Shown here in pieces: positions 12,101-23,599 of a stretch of 64,000 nt of DNA. This DNA is from Larix kaempferi. Lineage: Eukaryota; Streptophyta; Pinopsida; Pinales; Pinaceae. The position numbers and the translations under genes are program-made. Location of the stretch: NCBI GenBank assembly GCA_027924585.1, contig BSBM01000252.1:9548001-9612000 (forward strand). Direction: 5' to 3'. The notes under the pieces are model-generated. The model saw nothing but the letters and a program-made list of their open reading frames with translations, did no database searches and was not told the origin of the DNA. Each line of letters opens with the position of its first letter. The stretch's first letter is position 1.

Positions 12101-13440
12101 TTTTATTTATGCAATCATATATATTATATTATAAATGTAGATATATTCATTACACTTAATTTCTATGTTTGTAGATGGAAAATGAAGAAGAGGAACAAAA
12201 TCAAGTCAATCAACAAAGAATTTGATTAAATTAATGAAGTACTATATTGTCTACAAGTGATGAAGAAATGAGGCATGCAAGTAGTTTGAGCAATGGCAAT
12301 TGTTTGAGTGAAGTATGACGATCAATATAGCTGAATGTTCTTACAAGTTGTATGTTTTGAAATGTTTGTTTGTAAAAATTAAACATTTTGTTACATTTTG
12401 TTTAATGTATTGGACATATTGTCTCAATTTGATGTCTACATGTTACCGATAAGTGTAACAATTACACATTGACATTTTGATTATTGTGGACCTTTATATT
12501 GTCTCATTCTGTATGAGTAAGGGTCTCATATTCATATATAATAAACTAAGTTTCTTATTCTATTGCATCATCCAATGTTGTAAAATGTTACATTGCTAAT
12601 TAAATATATGGATGATTAATATATGGATGTTATATATGGATGATTAAACATTATGATGAATAAATGTGTAATTTGATAGTATAATACATTAATGCAATCA
12701 TTATATCCAAATGCAAATAATTAAATTCAAATATCAATATTATTATAAAAATTATTTGAATATTTGATGATTAATTGAAAAATAAAAACAAAAACAATTA
12801 ATTAAAATATAGACATATTGGTGCATTGTGTTTTTTTGAACTCACTGAACGGTGTGGAGCATACATAAATTGTTAATGGTGTGTTTTTTACATTGTGAGA
12901 AATTACACATCGACACTTTTTATGACACAAGCCACATCAATGCTTCTAAGTGTTATGAATGCACCTGTATCGCAGTGGCTAAGTAAGAAATGACATCGGT
13001 GTGATTATGTATCGTAAGTGCATTGAAGTCCACATAACTTGGTTATCCAATGGTCATTATTGTTATCATTAAATTTAGAATACATTGTGGTGTGGATAGT
13101 AATATAAGCATCGGTGCATAGCTGTGAGCGGTCAACATTGTTGTGTTTAACAAGGATAATAAGCACTGTCACTATAAAACATATTAAATGCACTTAGGCA
13201 TTATATAAATGGAAAGAACTAGTGCATAACATTTAAATTATATGCATTGGTACTCTTATGTTTACAACCCATCAATGCATTCTTGTGATATGTGTGCATT
13301 GTTAAAAAAACCTCCGCTCTACCCTCTAATTGCCTAATTTGTTTTATAATGAACATCTGTTGCAACCTTCGCCAAACCCTTCATTACCATCGGTGGAGGT
13401 TTTAACATAGGTTTTTTTTTAATTTTCCTCAATATTGTAA
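9180..13440. other. AT-rich region, no recognisable gene; possibly a decayed DNA transposon
   Basis: Only short unrelated frames occur (10,931-11,125; 12,005-12,229), with no family I recognise. Short motifs recur: TTACACAT followed by GAC at 12,463 and 12,903, CACTAGTGC near 10,363, and many variants of GTGCATTG/CATTGGTGC near 9640-9730 and 12,820-13,290. An inverted pair of CCTCCGC / GGTGGAGG type lies at 13,308-13,407. Repeated short motifs near both ends are typical of CACTA-like elements, but no terminal CACTA ends or transposase were found. Confidence 0.3.
9690..9715. repeat. C9-A17 homopolymer junction
   Basis: A run of nine C is directly followed by seventeen A and then ACAACAATAACAAC. 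It could be a retroposition tail or a slippage product; no element body was identified beside it. Confidence 0.8.
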
Positions 13441-13469
13441 CACTAAAAGCCTCCACAAAAACCTCCACT

Positions 13470-14680
13470 AGAAGGTGTTGTCCTTGAAGTGATTCTTCAT
13501 AACTTGCTTTGTTTTCTTATTGACCTTCTATGCATCAAGACACCACCTCAGGAGGACATTCTATTGTTACAGAGTTCTCCCCTTTCTTGGAAGTTCATAT
13601 TTGGTGGTCTCTTCTCACTAGTTCACATTGTAGTTCAACATTATTCACCACATGGAGCTTCCCTTTGGGTTCACGATGCGTTTCGCCATGATATTTTCAA
13701 TCAATTAAGCATCCATAATGTCGTCAAAACATATCATGAATTATATATTGTTTCAAAATATCAACTTTCACTTGTTGCAAATCACACTCATTGGATTTTT
13801 CAGCACCAAATGCAACAACACTTTCCCTCTCTCTTGAAAGCATTGGAGGACAATGCTTATGTTGTTTGGAGGAATGATATGGATTCTAGTTCTTAATTTT
13901 TAGTATATGTACTTTGCATTATTATTTTTATAGGAGAGTATTATTATGGTTTGAAGTTACGAAGCCTTTTTAGTTTCCAGTTTTCATGGAGTAGTTGAGA
14001 TCCTATCTCTAACTATCTCTATTATTGTGTTTAGTTGTTAGTTTTTGGAATTTTGTTGAGATTTTATTTCTTAGTTTGTTGAGTTGGTTTTCTTCATGTA
14101 AAGCTATATAAGCTTGTGTTTTTGTTAATGAAAGGCAGCTAGAGTTTTTTAAGTCATGCTTTGGTGTTGCACTTTGCTCATGAGTAGGATTCTCCTACAT
14201 CACACTTCTATGAGGAGGAAAGGGTGGGTGTATTGTCTTTAGTTTTGAGATAAAACAATTTTTTATTTGCTCTATCTTTCTCCATGATTCTCTAGAGATG
14301 TTACAGCCCCATTTTATTTCTTAGTCTGTTGAGTTGGTTTTTTTCATGTAAAGCTATATAAGCTTGTGTTTTTGTTAATGAAAGGCACCTAGAGTTTTTT
14401 AAGTCACACTTTGGTGTTGCACTCTCCTCATGAGTAGGATTGTCCTACATCACGCTTCTACGAGGAGTAAAATGTGGGTGTATTGTCTTTAATTTTGAGA
14501 TTTTATTTATTTATTTATTTGCTCTATCTTTCTCCATGATTCTCTAGAGATGTTGCAGCCCCAAACTTCACAACCATATAAGATAACAAGAGTGAGGAGA
14601 ATCTCAAAGAGGATTTTATTTTTATCCCAAAGCCAAGTGTCCACTTATTTGTAATTGTTTTCAAGCCCGTAATAAGATAT
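13470..14680 (+). repeat. Duplicated segment, copy B, left part
   Basis: This matches 2615-3600 of copy A. It ends abruptly at 14,680, where the chromovirus LTR begins, and resumes at 21,173. It includes a 135-codon open frame (13,489-13,896, GTG start, no ATG) with no family I recognise. Confidence 0.65.
14061..14570. repeat. 250-bp tandem duplication inside copy B
   Basis: ATTTTATTTCTTAG begins at 14,061 and again at 14,311, and the following 240 or so bases match closely to CTCTAGAGATGTT. Copy A has a single unit here, so the doubling is private to copy B. The second unit carries an expanded TTTA run near 14,500. Confidence 0.85.
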
Positions 14681-15641
14681 TGGTGCAGGCTGGTTGTAAA
14701 TTTATTCTACATACAATACTGATCGGTTGCAAATGGGTGGAGCTTCTCCTTAGTATCATAAGTCTAATATGATCGACACTTCAAAGTTTGAGTGCTTCAC
14801 ATGGTTTAGAAAGGTGGTCTATCACAAGTACAAGGGAGTCGTGACCTATCACCAATTAGTCAAATGAACGAGAGCCATTGATTAAAATGATCCAACGCTG
14901 TCTTTTAAATCTAGGCAATGGAGATGAAAACGACTTGGAATTTCAAAGGATTCCAGCAGGGGTTCAACGCCAACCAAGAAATAATTAAATTCTCTTCCTC
15001 AATTTGGTAAGGGATCGAGTCTTTAACTTGACCATTATCAAATTTGAAACCATAATTTACCAGTGCATGTTCATTCCCAAGATAAAGGCGTTTTAACCAT
15101 CAAACATTTGCATCTAAATATGACACACTAATTGGACAACAATTCCAGTTCTCAAATGCATTGAAAAACATACTCAGAGGATTGACTTCATTCAAATCCA
15201 CTCACAAATACATAGATGTATGCAGAGTAAGACTTCTACCAAAAACAAAGGCTTTTTATTTGCAATAAGAATCCAATTTCTTTTTAATTCATGTATTCAA
15301 TAAGCATAGAGTATATTGTCCCGCTTTCAATACCTTCTCATTCCAAACTTTTACAAACAAAATACTTGCAAATGTATAAAATCCTAAAACCTAACTACAT
15401 CCAAAACAATAAGGTCGATTATCTAGAAAATAGCAAAATCCTAACTACCTCAAAATGACTATTATAATCCAAGAGATACTAGCTCTCTTTTATTCAACTA
15501 TCATAACCACCTTCTTGATAGCATACTAATAGTTAAATAAAAGTTAATAAAAATCCTAAATTAAAGGACTCAACTCCCATTTGTAACTGAGATTGATCTT
15601 CTAGAAATCTGTTTGAAGAATTTAACGATGCTCCTGCATCA
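14681..15641 (-). repeat. Chromovirus 3' LTR
   Basis: It begins TGGTGCAG and ends GCTCCTGCATCA in plus-strand reading. Its partner is 20,212-21,172, of equal length. The chromodomain frame runs right up to its inner edge. Confidence 0.9.
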
Positions 15642-15644
15642 TAT

Positions 15645-15960
15645 TCCCAAGGAAAAAAATATTCATGGACTCCCATCCATGAGGTCTTCAACTATACTGC
15701 GACTTTTCTCTAACATTGTGGAATTCATCCAAGATGCATCTTCAATTGGATGGACTCTCCATTTGATCAGTTACTCAAAGTATTCTTTGCCCCTTGTCCT
15801 CTTGCTCAACCTTTTGTCAAAAATCTTCTTAGGTACTAAAGACTCTGTTGCTGGAAATTGTTTCTTCCATGGACTCTGTCGCTCTTCTTCAATGACTTAC
15901 GTTGTTTGACTTGCTTCACCTGCATGATAATGATACAAGTCTACAACATTAAATATAGGA
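15645..15960 (-). pseudogene. Chromodomain at the end of the chromovirus pol
   Basis: The minus frame reads FPATESLVPKKIFDKRLSKR, then EYFEYLIKWRVHPIEDASWM. The EYLIKW..HP.EDASW pattern is the core of the integrase-linked chromodomain that directs chromoviruses to particular chromatin. Aromatic residues of the methyl-lysine cage cannot be judged with certainty. The plus-strand frame at 15,613-15,909 is a shadow. Confidence 0.7.
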
Positions 15961-17160
15961 GATATTCCTACATCTACTGGCAATTCTATCTCATATGCAT
16001 TATCTAGAAACTTTCTTAGGATCCTGCAAGGTCCAATTTTCTTCAATTTTAACTTATTTTATTCTCTTTTTGGAAATCGATTGTTCCTTAGATGTGCTAA
16101 CACCAAATCTCCTACTTCAAATTTCACCTCCCTTCTCTTTAAATCAGCCCTACCTTTATACTTAAGACTGTTGTCTTGTAAATTTTGCTTCACTTGCTCA
16201 TGCAACTCATGCATAACAATAACAAAATCCTCACCATATGCACTTCTATTTTAAGCTTTCCCCAAGTCTCTTAGCTCATGAAACCCTCTAGGATGCATAC
16301 CATACAGAATTTGGAAAGGACTCAAACCTGTACTTCTATTTGGAGAATCATTGTAGGAAAATTTTGCTTGAGAAAGTACACGGTTCCATTGTTTGGTACA
16401 TTCTCCAATAAATCTCCTCAAGATATTCCCTAAGCTCCTATTGAATACCTCAGTCCTTCCATCAGTTTAAGGATGTAAGCTGAACTATAACTCAAATTTG
16501 TGTCCAACTTCTTCCAAAGGGTCCTCCAAAAAAATCCCCAAGAATCTGGTGTCTTTATTGGAGATGATGTTCTTGGGTAACCCATGTAGTCTTACCATTT
16601 ATTTACAAAACAAGTTATAAACATTGTTAGCATCACTAGTTTTAAAATGGGGAATAAAATGGGCCATCTTTGAGAATCTATCAACAACTATGAAGATAGA
16701 GTTGTTACCTTTTTGTGTCTTTGGAAAACCCAACACAAAGTCCATATTCACTGAATCCCAAGGTCTATTTGGAATTGTCAAGGGTGTATACAACCCTACA
16801 TTTCGACTCTTTCCTTTTGCATACTAATAGATTCTACACCTGCTAGCAAATTTCTGAACCTCACTCCTCATCTTTGGCCAATAATAAAAATGCTTTTGTT
16901 GTTCATATGTCTTATCATGCCCAAAATTCCCAGCTAGTCCTCCACTACACTTCTCCTTAATCAAATTTCACCTCATAGAACACTTGGGAATGCATAGTTG
17001 AGTATTTTTAAACAATAATCCCTCTTGTAGTATAAATTATGTCCATTTACTCCTATCCCTAACTATTGGATTTATGCATACATCATATGCTTCTTTGAAA
17101 TCTACATCATGCTCATATATCTCTTTTAAAACTCAAATCCTATGACCTAAATTTGACCTT
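15960..17160 (-). pseudogene. Chromovirus integrase, broken
   Basis: A zinc-binding-domain relic (YYWPKMRSEVQKFASRC) is followed by the catalytic core frame at 16,599-16,793 with [16 protein letters not shown] and [17 protein letters not shown], where the DF and DRFSK Asp residues are present. Further along, SPFQILYGMHPRG and FEVGDLVLAHLRNNRFPK mark the C-terminal part with the GPF-like [10 protein letters not shown] segment. Stops fall between all these blocks. Confidence 0.75.
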
Positions 17161-17199
17161 CTTGTATAATCAAACTCCTACTCAATAATTCTATTTGCT

Positions 17200-17830
17200 T
17201 GGCCATTAATATGTTTCAACACAAAAGTGAAACTTTGTAAGTATTCTACCCATTTGGCATGCTTTTGGTTCAGTTTGGGTTGTTGCATAATGTACTATAG
17301 AGTATGATTATCAAAATACAATACAAACATTAAATAATGTATCCACTTCTTGAGTGCTTGCACTACAACATACAACTCTTTATCATATGATGAATACTTT
17401 TGCTTGGCTTCATTCAATTCTTCACTAAATAAGCAATGGGATTTTCTTCTTGAATTAATACATCTCCTATGGCTACACCACTGGCATCACACTTCACCTA
17501 GAATGGCTTACTAAAGTCTGGTAACACCAACACATGCTTCTCCGTAATATTTTTTTTTCCAACTTCCACAGTCCATCTAAATGGCTACTTATCCTTCTTG
17601 ATAGTTTCTATAATTGGTGCATTTATCCCACTTAAATTTCTGATAAATTTCCTATAAAAGCTTTCCAATCCATGGAAACTCCTTTCCTCAAAAACATTTA
17701 TGGGAGAAGGCCAATATGTGATTGCTTTCACCTTTTCTGGATCCATCTTCAAACCCTCCCTGGATAAACAAAACCTAGATACACAAACTCTTCCTTCATG
17801 AATGAACACTTATTCAAATTAATAATCAAT
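17200..17830 (-). pseudogene. Chromovirus RNase H region, broken
   Basis: The 17,585-17,809 frame carries [20 protein letters not shown] and [18 protein letters not shown], the RT-to-RNase H connection typical of Ty3 (normally FLGLxxYYRRFI). Below it, decayed pieces match the RNase H core, with the usual DASG-type strand lost among stops. Confidence 0.65.
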
Positions 17831-18460
17831 TTTTCTTATTGCAATTTCTTCAATACATATCTCAAATGTCTAAAGTGCTCCTCTCTAGACCGACTATATA
17901 TCAAGATATCATCTAAACACACAATCACAACTTTTCCTATGAACTCTTTCAAAACCTCATTCATTAGTCTCATAAAAGTGCTAGGTGCATTAGACAGACC
18001 GAATGACATAACTCGCCATTCATACAATCCTTCATTAGTTTTAAAAGTTGTATTCTAATCGTCTCCTTCTCAAATCCTGATCTGATGGTATCTACTTTTC
18101 AGATCTATCTTGGAGAAATATTGAGCACCACTTAAACAATGTAGCAAATCATCTATACGAGGTAAAGGGAACCTGAACCCAATTGTGATCTTATTGATAG
18201 CTATGGATTCTGTACACATTCTCCAACCACCATCCTTCTTTGGGGTCAACATTGTAGGGACTGGACATGGACTCAAACTCTCCTCAATCAGTCCCTTATC
18301 CAACAATCCCTAAACTTGTTTTATGATCTCCTCATTCTCTTGTGGATTCATTATGTAGGCAACTTTGTCTGACAGATTTACTCTAGGGATCAAGTCAATA
18401 TGATGACTTATACTCCTCATTGGTGGCAATTCATTAGGTAAATCATCAATAGTAATATCA
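17830..18460 (-). pseudogene. Chromovirus reverse transcriptase, broken
   Basis: Two frames carry the palm motifs. 18,070-18,306: [52 protein letters not shown] (first catalytic Asp). 17,836-18,027: [17 protein letters not shown] and [12 protein letters not shown], the YxDD motif with Cys in place of Tyr/Phe but both Asp kept. They are joined by a frameshift near 18,050. Confidence 0.8.
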
Positions 18461-18584
18461 TTATACTCATTCAGCAGGTCCTGAATTTCTATTGGAAAAT
18501 ATGAAACAGTAGTGTTTGTAAGATTACTTTAGGATTGAAAATTGAAGCAAAAATTACCTCATCTTCCTCCATTTGTTGTAAAAA

Positions 18585-18965
18585 TTATTTTCCACTCATC
18601 AACAACGCCTTTGGATTGTTATTCTCTGATGTGCTTTCATCTTGTATTCGTACAAGTGTGTGCTTTATACCATCCTTCTCAAGCTTATACAATTTATTTC
18701 TCCCATCATGCATGCCATTTCTGTCAAATTGCCATGGTCTTCCCAGTAGTATCTGACACACATCCATAGGCATCACATCACATATAACCTTGTCCTTGTA
18801 GCTACCCACTTGCATCTCTATTTCACATTGTTCATTCACTAATAATTGATGACCTTTTTGTAACCAAGACATATTATATGGCATTGGGTGTCTAGTCTTC
18901 TTCAAAGCCAACTTATCCACTACCTATGTAGACACTAAATTGTCTGTACTTCCACTATTAATGAC
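18585..18965 (-). pseudogene. Chromovirus protease, active site mutated
   Basis: The frame contains NSGSTDNLVST just before a TAG and VVDKLALKK; the family's D-S-G-S active site reads N-S-G-S here, so catalysis would be lost. The second half shows DVMPMDVCQILLGRPWQFD, the usual LLGRPW strand. The 18,585-18,920 frame holds the C-terminal two thirds. Confidence 0.7.
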
Positions 18966-19139
18966 CACATTACAACACTTACCTTTTACTTTGCAGATAG
19001 TTCTGAACAAATCCTTCCTTTGTATAGGTTCATTGATCTCCTTCATTAGTTTTAGTAACACCTTCTTTAGTAGTAAGGATTTCCCTATCTCATGCACATT
19101 TTCAACTACTGGTGTATTTGATTCCCCTTCCTCGGTTTA

Positions 19140-20162
19140 AGCAATATGAGCACCTCTTTGGCTTGGACCTTCATTTTCATGACATTCAAATGACTTGTGA
19201 CCCAATTGGTTACATTTGTAACACCTATAGATAGTCTCACTACCTCTTCCACTACCTATTCCTATGGAAGAAGGTATTCTTCCTCTAGAGTGATCACCTT
19301 CTGATTATCCCTGCTAACTTGAGCTACCAGCTCCATCTTTCTGTGTTATGAAATTACCTCTACCAGTCTATTGTCCTTTCCCTCTGGCGGCATTCTTTCC
19401 TTTGCCACTTTTCTTCCTCATCAAATTTTCCTCAACCTTCAAGGCAAATTGATAAGCCTTGTCAACATTATTGGGGGATGGCATGCTCATTTCATATTGA
19501 ATATCCATTCTAAGACCATTTACATATATAGTTGTCCTTTCTACAGTATCTTCTACATACCCTACTCTCATGTTTATCCTATAGAATTCATCTATGTATT
19601 CTCTAGCAGTCATTAATCTATGCTTAAGATTTTGCATTTGTCTAAAGAAAGAAATTTGATAATCTTTAGGTAGAAATTTACCTCTAAGCTTAACAACCAT
19701 TATGTCCCAGCTATTAATCTTCTGCTTTCCTTTCCTTTTCCTTTCTGTATACGCACTAACTCACCATAAAGCTGCATGTCCCTTCAATCTGGTAACAACA
19801 AAATTTACTTTCTTCTCATCACCTGTCTCTTCATACTCGAAGAATTTGTCCATCTCATTGATCTAGTCAATCATCTCTTCAGCATCCAGACTACCATAAT
19901 AAGTAGATGTCTTTGACTTTGGTCTTGTATTGGCCCCAAGCACTAACCTCAACATCTTAATCTCTGCAGTTTCCTCTGCAACTTCCCTCTCTTCTTCTGG
20001 AGATACTTCCTCTGGTTCACTGACATCTCCAACATCAGGATTTCTTTGTCTACCATTTTCAATGGCTTCCAGTCTAGCTTGCAGTCTAATGATTTCCTCT
20101 TCTAGTCATGCATTTGTTGTTGGCCATCCTTTCCGACCTCTTCCGCCGATTCTAAGGGCCAT
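19140..20162 (-). pseudogene. Chromovirus gag with zinc knuckle
   Basis: ATG at 20,162 opens MALRIGGRGRKG, followed by an acidic linker and then the capsid region; 19,368-19,700 has KFLPKDYQISFFRQMQNLKH and AREYIDEFYRINMRV (retrotransposon gag domain). A zinc knuckle CYKCNQLGHKSFEC with intact CX2CX4HX4C lies at 19,182-19,223. Stops occur near 19,865, 19,757 and 19,370. Role: capsid and RNA binding. Confidence 0.75.
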
Positions 20163-20192
20163 GACTTGTCACAAATAATCACACACAATGTT

Positions 20193-20207
20193 GTTCTTGC
20201 GATACCA
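20193..20207 (-). other. Primer binding site (tRNA-iMet-like)
   Basis: Minus strand TGGTATCGCAAGAAC begins four bases after the LTR end. It matches the first seven bases of the initiator-Met primer site and then drifts. Confidence 0.55.
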
Positions 20208-20211
20208 CTAA

Positions 20212-21172
20212 TGGTGCAGACTAGTTGTAAATTTATTCTACATACGATACTGAGAGGTTACAAATGGGTGGAGAATCTCCTTAGTATCATAAATCTAATA
20301 TGATCATCACTTCGAAGTCTAGGCACTTCGCATGGTTTCGAAAGGTGGTCTATCACAAGTCCAAGGGAGTCGTGACCTATCACCAATTAGTCAAATGAAC
20401 CAGAGCCATTGATTAAAATGATCCAATAGTTTCTATTAAATCTAGGCAATGGAGATGAAAATGACTTGCAATTTCAAAGGATTCTAGCAGGGGTTCAACA
20501 CCAACCAAGAAATAATTAAATTCTCTTCCTCAATTTGGTAAGGAATCGAGTCTTTAACTTGACTATTATCAAATTTGAAACCAGAATTTACTAGGGTATG
20601 TTCATTCCCGAGATAGAGGCGTTTTAACCATCAAGCATTTGCATCTAAATATGACCCATTAATTGGACAACAATTCCAGCTCTCAAACGCATGGAAAAAC
20701 ATACTGAGAGGATTGACTTCATTCAAATCCACTCACGAATACATAGATTTATGCAGAGTAAGACTTCTACCAAAAACAAAGACTTTTTATTTGGAATAAG
20801 AATCCACTTTCTTTTTAATTCATGTATTCAGTAAGCATAGAGTATCTCATCCCCCTTTCAATACCTTCTCATTCCAACCTTTTACAATCAAAATACTTGC
20901 AAATATATAAAATCCTAAAGCCTAACTACATCCAGGACAATAGGGTTGATTATCTAGAAAATAACAAAAGCCTAACTACCTCTAACTGATTGTTACAATC
21001 CAATAGAGACTAGCTCTCTTTTATTTGACTATCATAACCACCTTCTTGATAGCATACTAACAATTAAATAAAAGTTAATAAAAATCCTAAATTTAGGGAC
21101 CCAACTCCCATTTGTAACTGAAATTGATCTTCTAGAAATTAGTTTGAAGAATTCAACAATGCTCCTACATCA
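20212..21172 (-). repeat. Chromovirus 5' LTR
   Basis: Direct partner of 14,681-15,641; same 961-base length and same TG/CA ends (TGGTGCAG ... CTACATCA). On the minus strand it is upstream of gag and would carry the promoter. Confidence 0.9.
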
Positions 21173-22440
21173 ACTATCCACCCTCCATTTATCATTTTCT
21201 CAGTGCTTTAGTTCTAATTAAGTTTGCGATGAAGATCGATTCCGAGAAATTTGTATGAAGTCATTTACTCCAAGTTGTTGCCATATACAAAATTAGTGTA
21301 AAGTGATATTTTGGATTTTTTATCATAACCTTTGTTTTGTCAATGTTAATGATCATAGCCATACTAAAGCAAAAATCCTCAAGAATTTTTAGTTACTTCT
21401 TGAGATCATAAGGACTCCTTTGCCATAAAAACTATATCAATACAATAAAAAAGAACATTGATGACTTACCAATTAGAGTCATGACGACACAACATACTTC
21501 TTCCAAACAACTAAATCTGAAAATTATTTTTAAAAAATATTTATTTTTTATAACATAAATTGGAAATCAAATCTTTATCTTCATTTTAAAACACAAATTT
21601 ATAAAATGTTAACATAATATTAAATTTTATTACTATTACTAAAAATATTAAAAAATGTTTGATTTTTTTTTTAAATTTAAAATAGGTTTTTTTTTTTAAT
21701 TATTTTTTAAGTAAGAGAAATAAAACAAATAAATATTAAAAAAATGTTTCCGTAGTGTTTCTAAGGAAATTGGAAATTGAAATTTTTAGAGTTTAAGGCA
21801 AAGTCAAAAGTCAACAATTGGCTTTTTAAGGAAGCAAGTAGCTTACAAAGTGGGATTTATAATAGTTACATTTATAATTTATTATGTAAAAACACAGTAG
21901 AAACATTAATGATTGATTGAATACATGACAATCAACCCCAAAGTAGCCATATGAAAAGTGGGGTAGTATCAATCTCCAAATAAAAAAGGATATGCATACA
22001 AAGGAAATGATGATAATAGGTGGCTCACTTTTATCTCAAGTTCAAATTGAGAGAGACTTCAACGTTAAAAAACAACCCATTACATGACATCATATGATGT
22101 GTACCTTGGGAATACTATACCCTATCAACATTCGACTAGGGCCATCTTTATGTAGGGCATATATTCCATTGTGGCCATGGGCCATCTTTGTATAGGGCAT
22201 ATATTCCATTGGGCCATGGCATGTTTGATAAGCCTCGGTAGAAAAAAATAAAGTTTTAAGTTGAAATGAGCCAAGCCAGTCCACCTAAGAATTACAAATG
22301 CATAGAAATAGTGAAGGACTTTGCATGTCATAAAAAGCAGGTTTTATGTTGGTCTAAATATGTCATTGGGTTTGATTTTGATTGGTTAGTTAAATGGGAT
22401 ACTGATCTTCAATTAAGATTTAGATTTGAGTTTCTTAAAT
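21173..22440 (+). repeat. Duplicated segment, copy B, right part
   Basis: This continues the copy B alignment across the chromovirus insertion: TCCACC, CATTTATCATTTTCTCA and ATTTGTATGAAGTCA match about 3600-3690, and 21,915-22,440 matches 6610-7140. It also holds a local doubling of the GGGCATATATTCCATTG text at about 22,156 and 22,195. Confidence 0.65.
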
Positions 22441-23590
22441 CAAATAAGTTTAATATATTAATAAATATTTTTAATTTTTAATTTTATTAATGAAATATTA
22501 AGATATTTAACCTACAAGAATTTAATATAATAAAAATAAAGATATTAATTTTAAATTTTATTAATAATTTTGATTCATAATTATGTAATTTTTTTTTGTT
22601 TAAGTTGATTAAAAATTATTGATAAAATAGAAACATCTTGAATCATATTAACTCATATATGTATTCAGCTAGTTTTGTTATTTAAGAATAAAAAAGTATT
22701 TATTTTAATGGTTACCCATTACTCAATTCAATGGATCAAGTCTATAATCTTGTTCTCAATGCAACCACATCAACCCTTATCATAAATGGTTGTCATTTAT
22801 TTCTCATTCATTCGATTGGTCAACACACATCATAAATTGTCATTAATTTATATCATTCCTTTTGTTTGTTTACTTTTTAATTTATTATTGTACTTATTAA
22901 TTTCAGTGTTAAATATAACTTCTATCATAATTAGAAATCTCATTATTTTATTTCACTTTAATAAAAATGTCATCCTTCTCCTACCTTATTGACTCTTGAG
23001 CCAACAGATTTTCATTGCTTTTGAATAACCCATTTAGTCAACATAGATAGGTAACAGCCATAAAGTTGTTGGGATTCATATGGGTGAATCTCAAGCTATT
23101 CATCCAAACACATCTATATAATGGAAATATAACCTTATTTTATGTTCAAAGGTACATCTCTAGAATAAAAATATAACCTTATTCTATGTTAAAGGCGTAC
23201 TTGAAGTTTTGACATTAAATTATTAATTTATTTAGAAGTAGGTTAATTGTGTAGTATTTTGGGGGGGGGGTATTTGACGATTTAATAAGTTAAAATTTTA
23301 ATCATTTTGGAATTTTAATTGATTTTTCAACTTTTTATTAATTTAAAATGGATCAATTTTTTTTTAATAAATTTTATTTGGATTATGTAAAATTTAAACT
23401 ATGTTAAAATTTAATTTTTTTTTTTATAAATTTAAATTATATTAAAATAAAGTTTGTATAAGTTAGTTTTTCACAGGAATGTTTAGTGAGTCATTTTATT
23501 AAAACTTAAAGACTAGATTATACTGATAAATAGTTAGCAGAAATATTAAACCAAATCTTAAAGTTCAAAGTCCTATTATAAACAAAGACC
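22441..23590. other. AT-rich stretch, no gene seen
   Basis: Long A/T runs and a G10 run at 23,261-23,270. The hydrophobic small frame at 22,786-22,992 is what AT-rich DNA gives by chance. Confidence 0.5.
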
Positions 23591-23599
23591 TCACAAGCG

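Larger units (their letters stand above)
14681..21172 (-). mobile_element. Full-length Ty3/gypsy chromovirus, inactive
   Basis: Two direct repeats of exactly 961 bases bound 4.57 kb of internal sequence. The minus strand holds, in order, LTR, primer site, gag, protease, reverse transcriptase, RNase H, integrase, chromodomain, LTR, which is the Ty3/gypsy order. Many stops and frameshifts make it non-autonomous now. The two LTRs differ at roughly 18 of the first 134 aligned bases by eye, so the insertion is old. The flanking 5-mers (GATAT left, ACTAT right) are only a partial match for a target duplication. The element interrupts copy B of the duplicated segment. Confidence 0.9.

Noticed and set aside
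12005-12229. 74-codon frame with a basic end
   Set aside because: No recognisable domain and AT-rich composition.
13489-13896. 135-codon frame in copy B
   Set aside because: Starts with GTG, no ATG and no known domain; the equivalent part of copy A is full of stops. It is kept only as part of the repeat.
14681-15641. Repeat array resembling CRISPR because equal units recur at a distance
   Set aside because: The two units are the LTRs of a retrotransposon; no array of short spaced repeats exists in the window.
15613-15909. 98-codon plus-strand frame
   Set aside because: Shadow of the chromodomain on the minus strand.
22786-22992. Hydrophobic 68-codon frame that looks like a membrane protein
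   Set aside because: T-rich DNA gives Leu/Ile/Phe codons by chance; no start context and no homologue I know.
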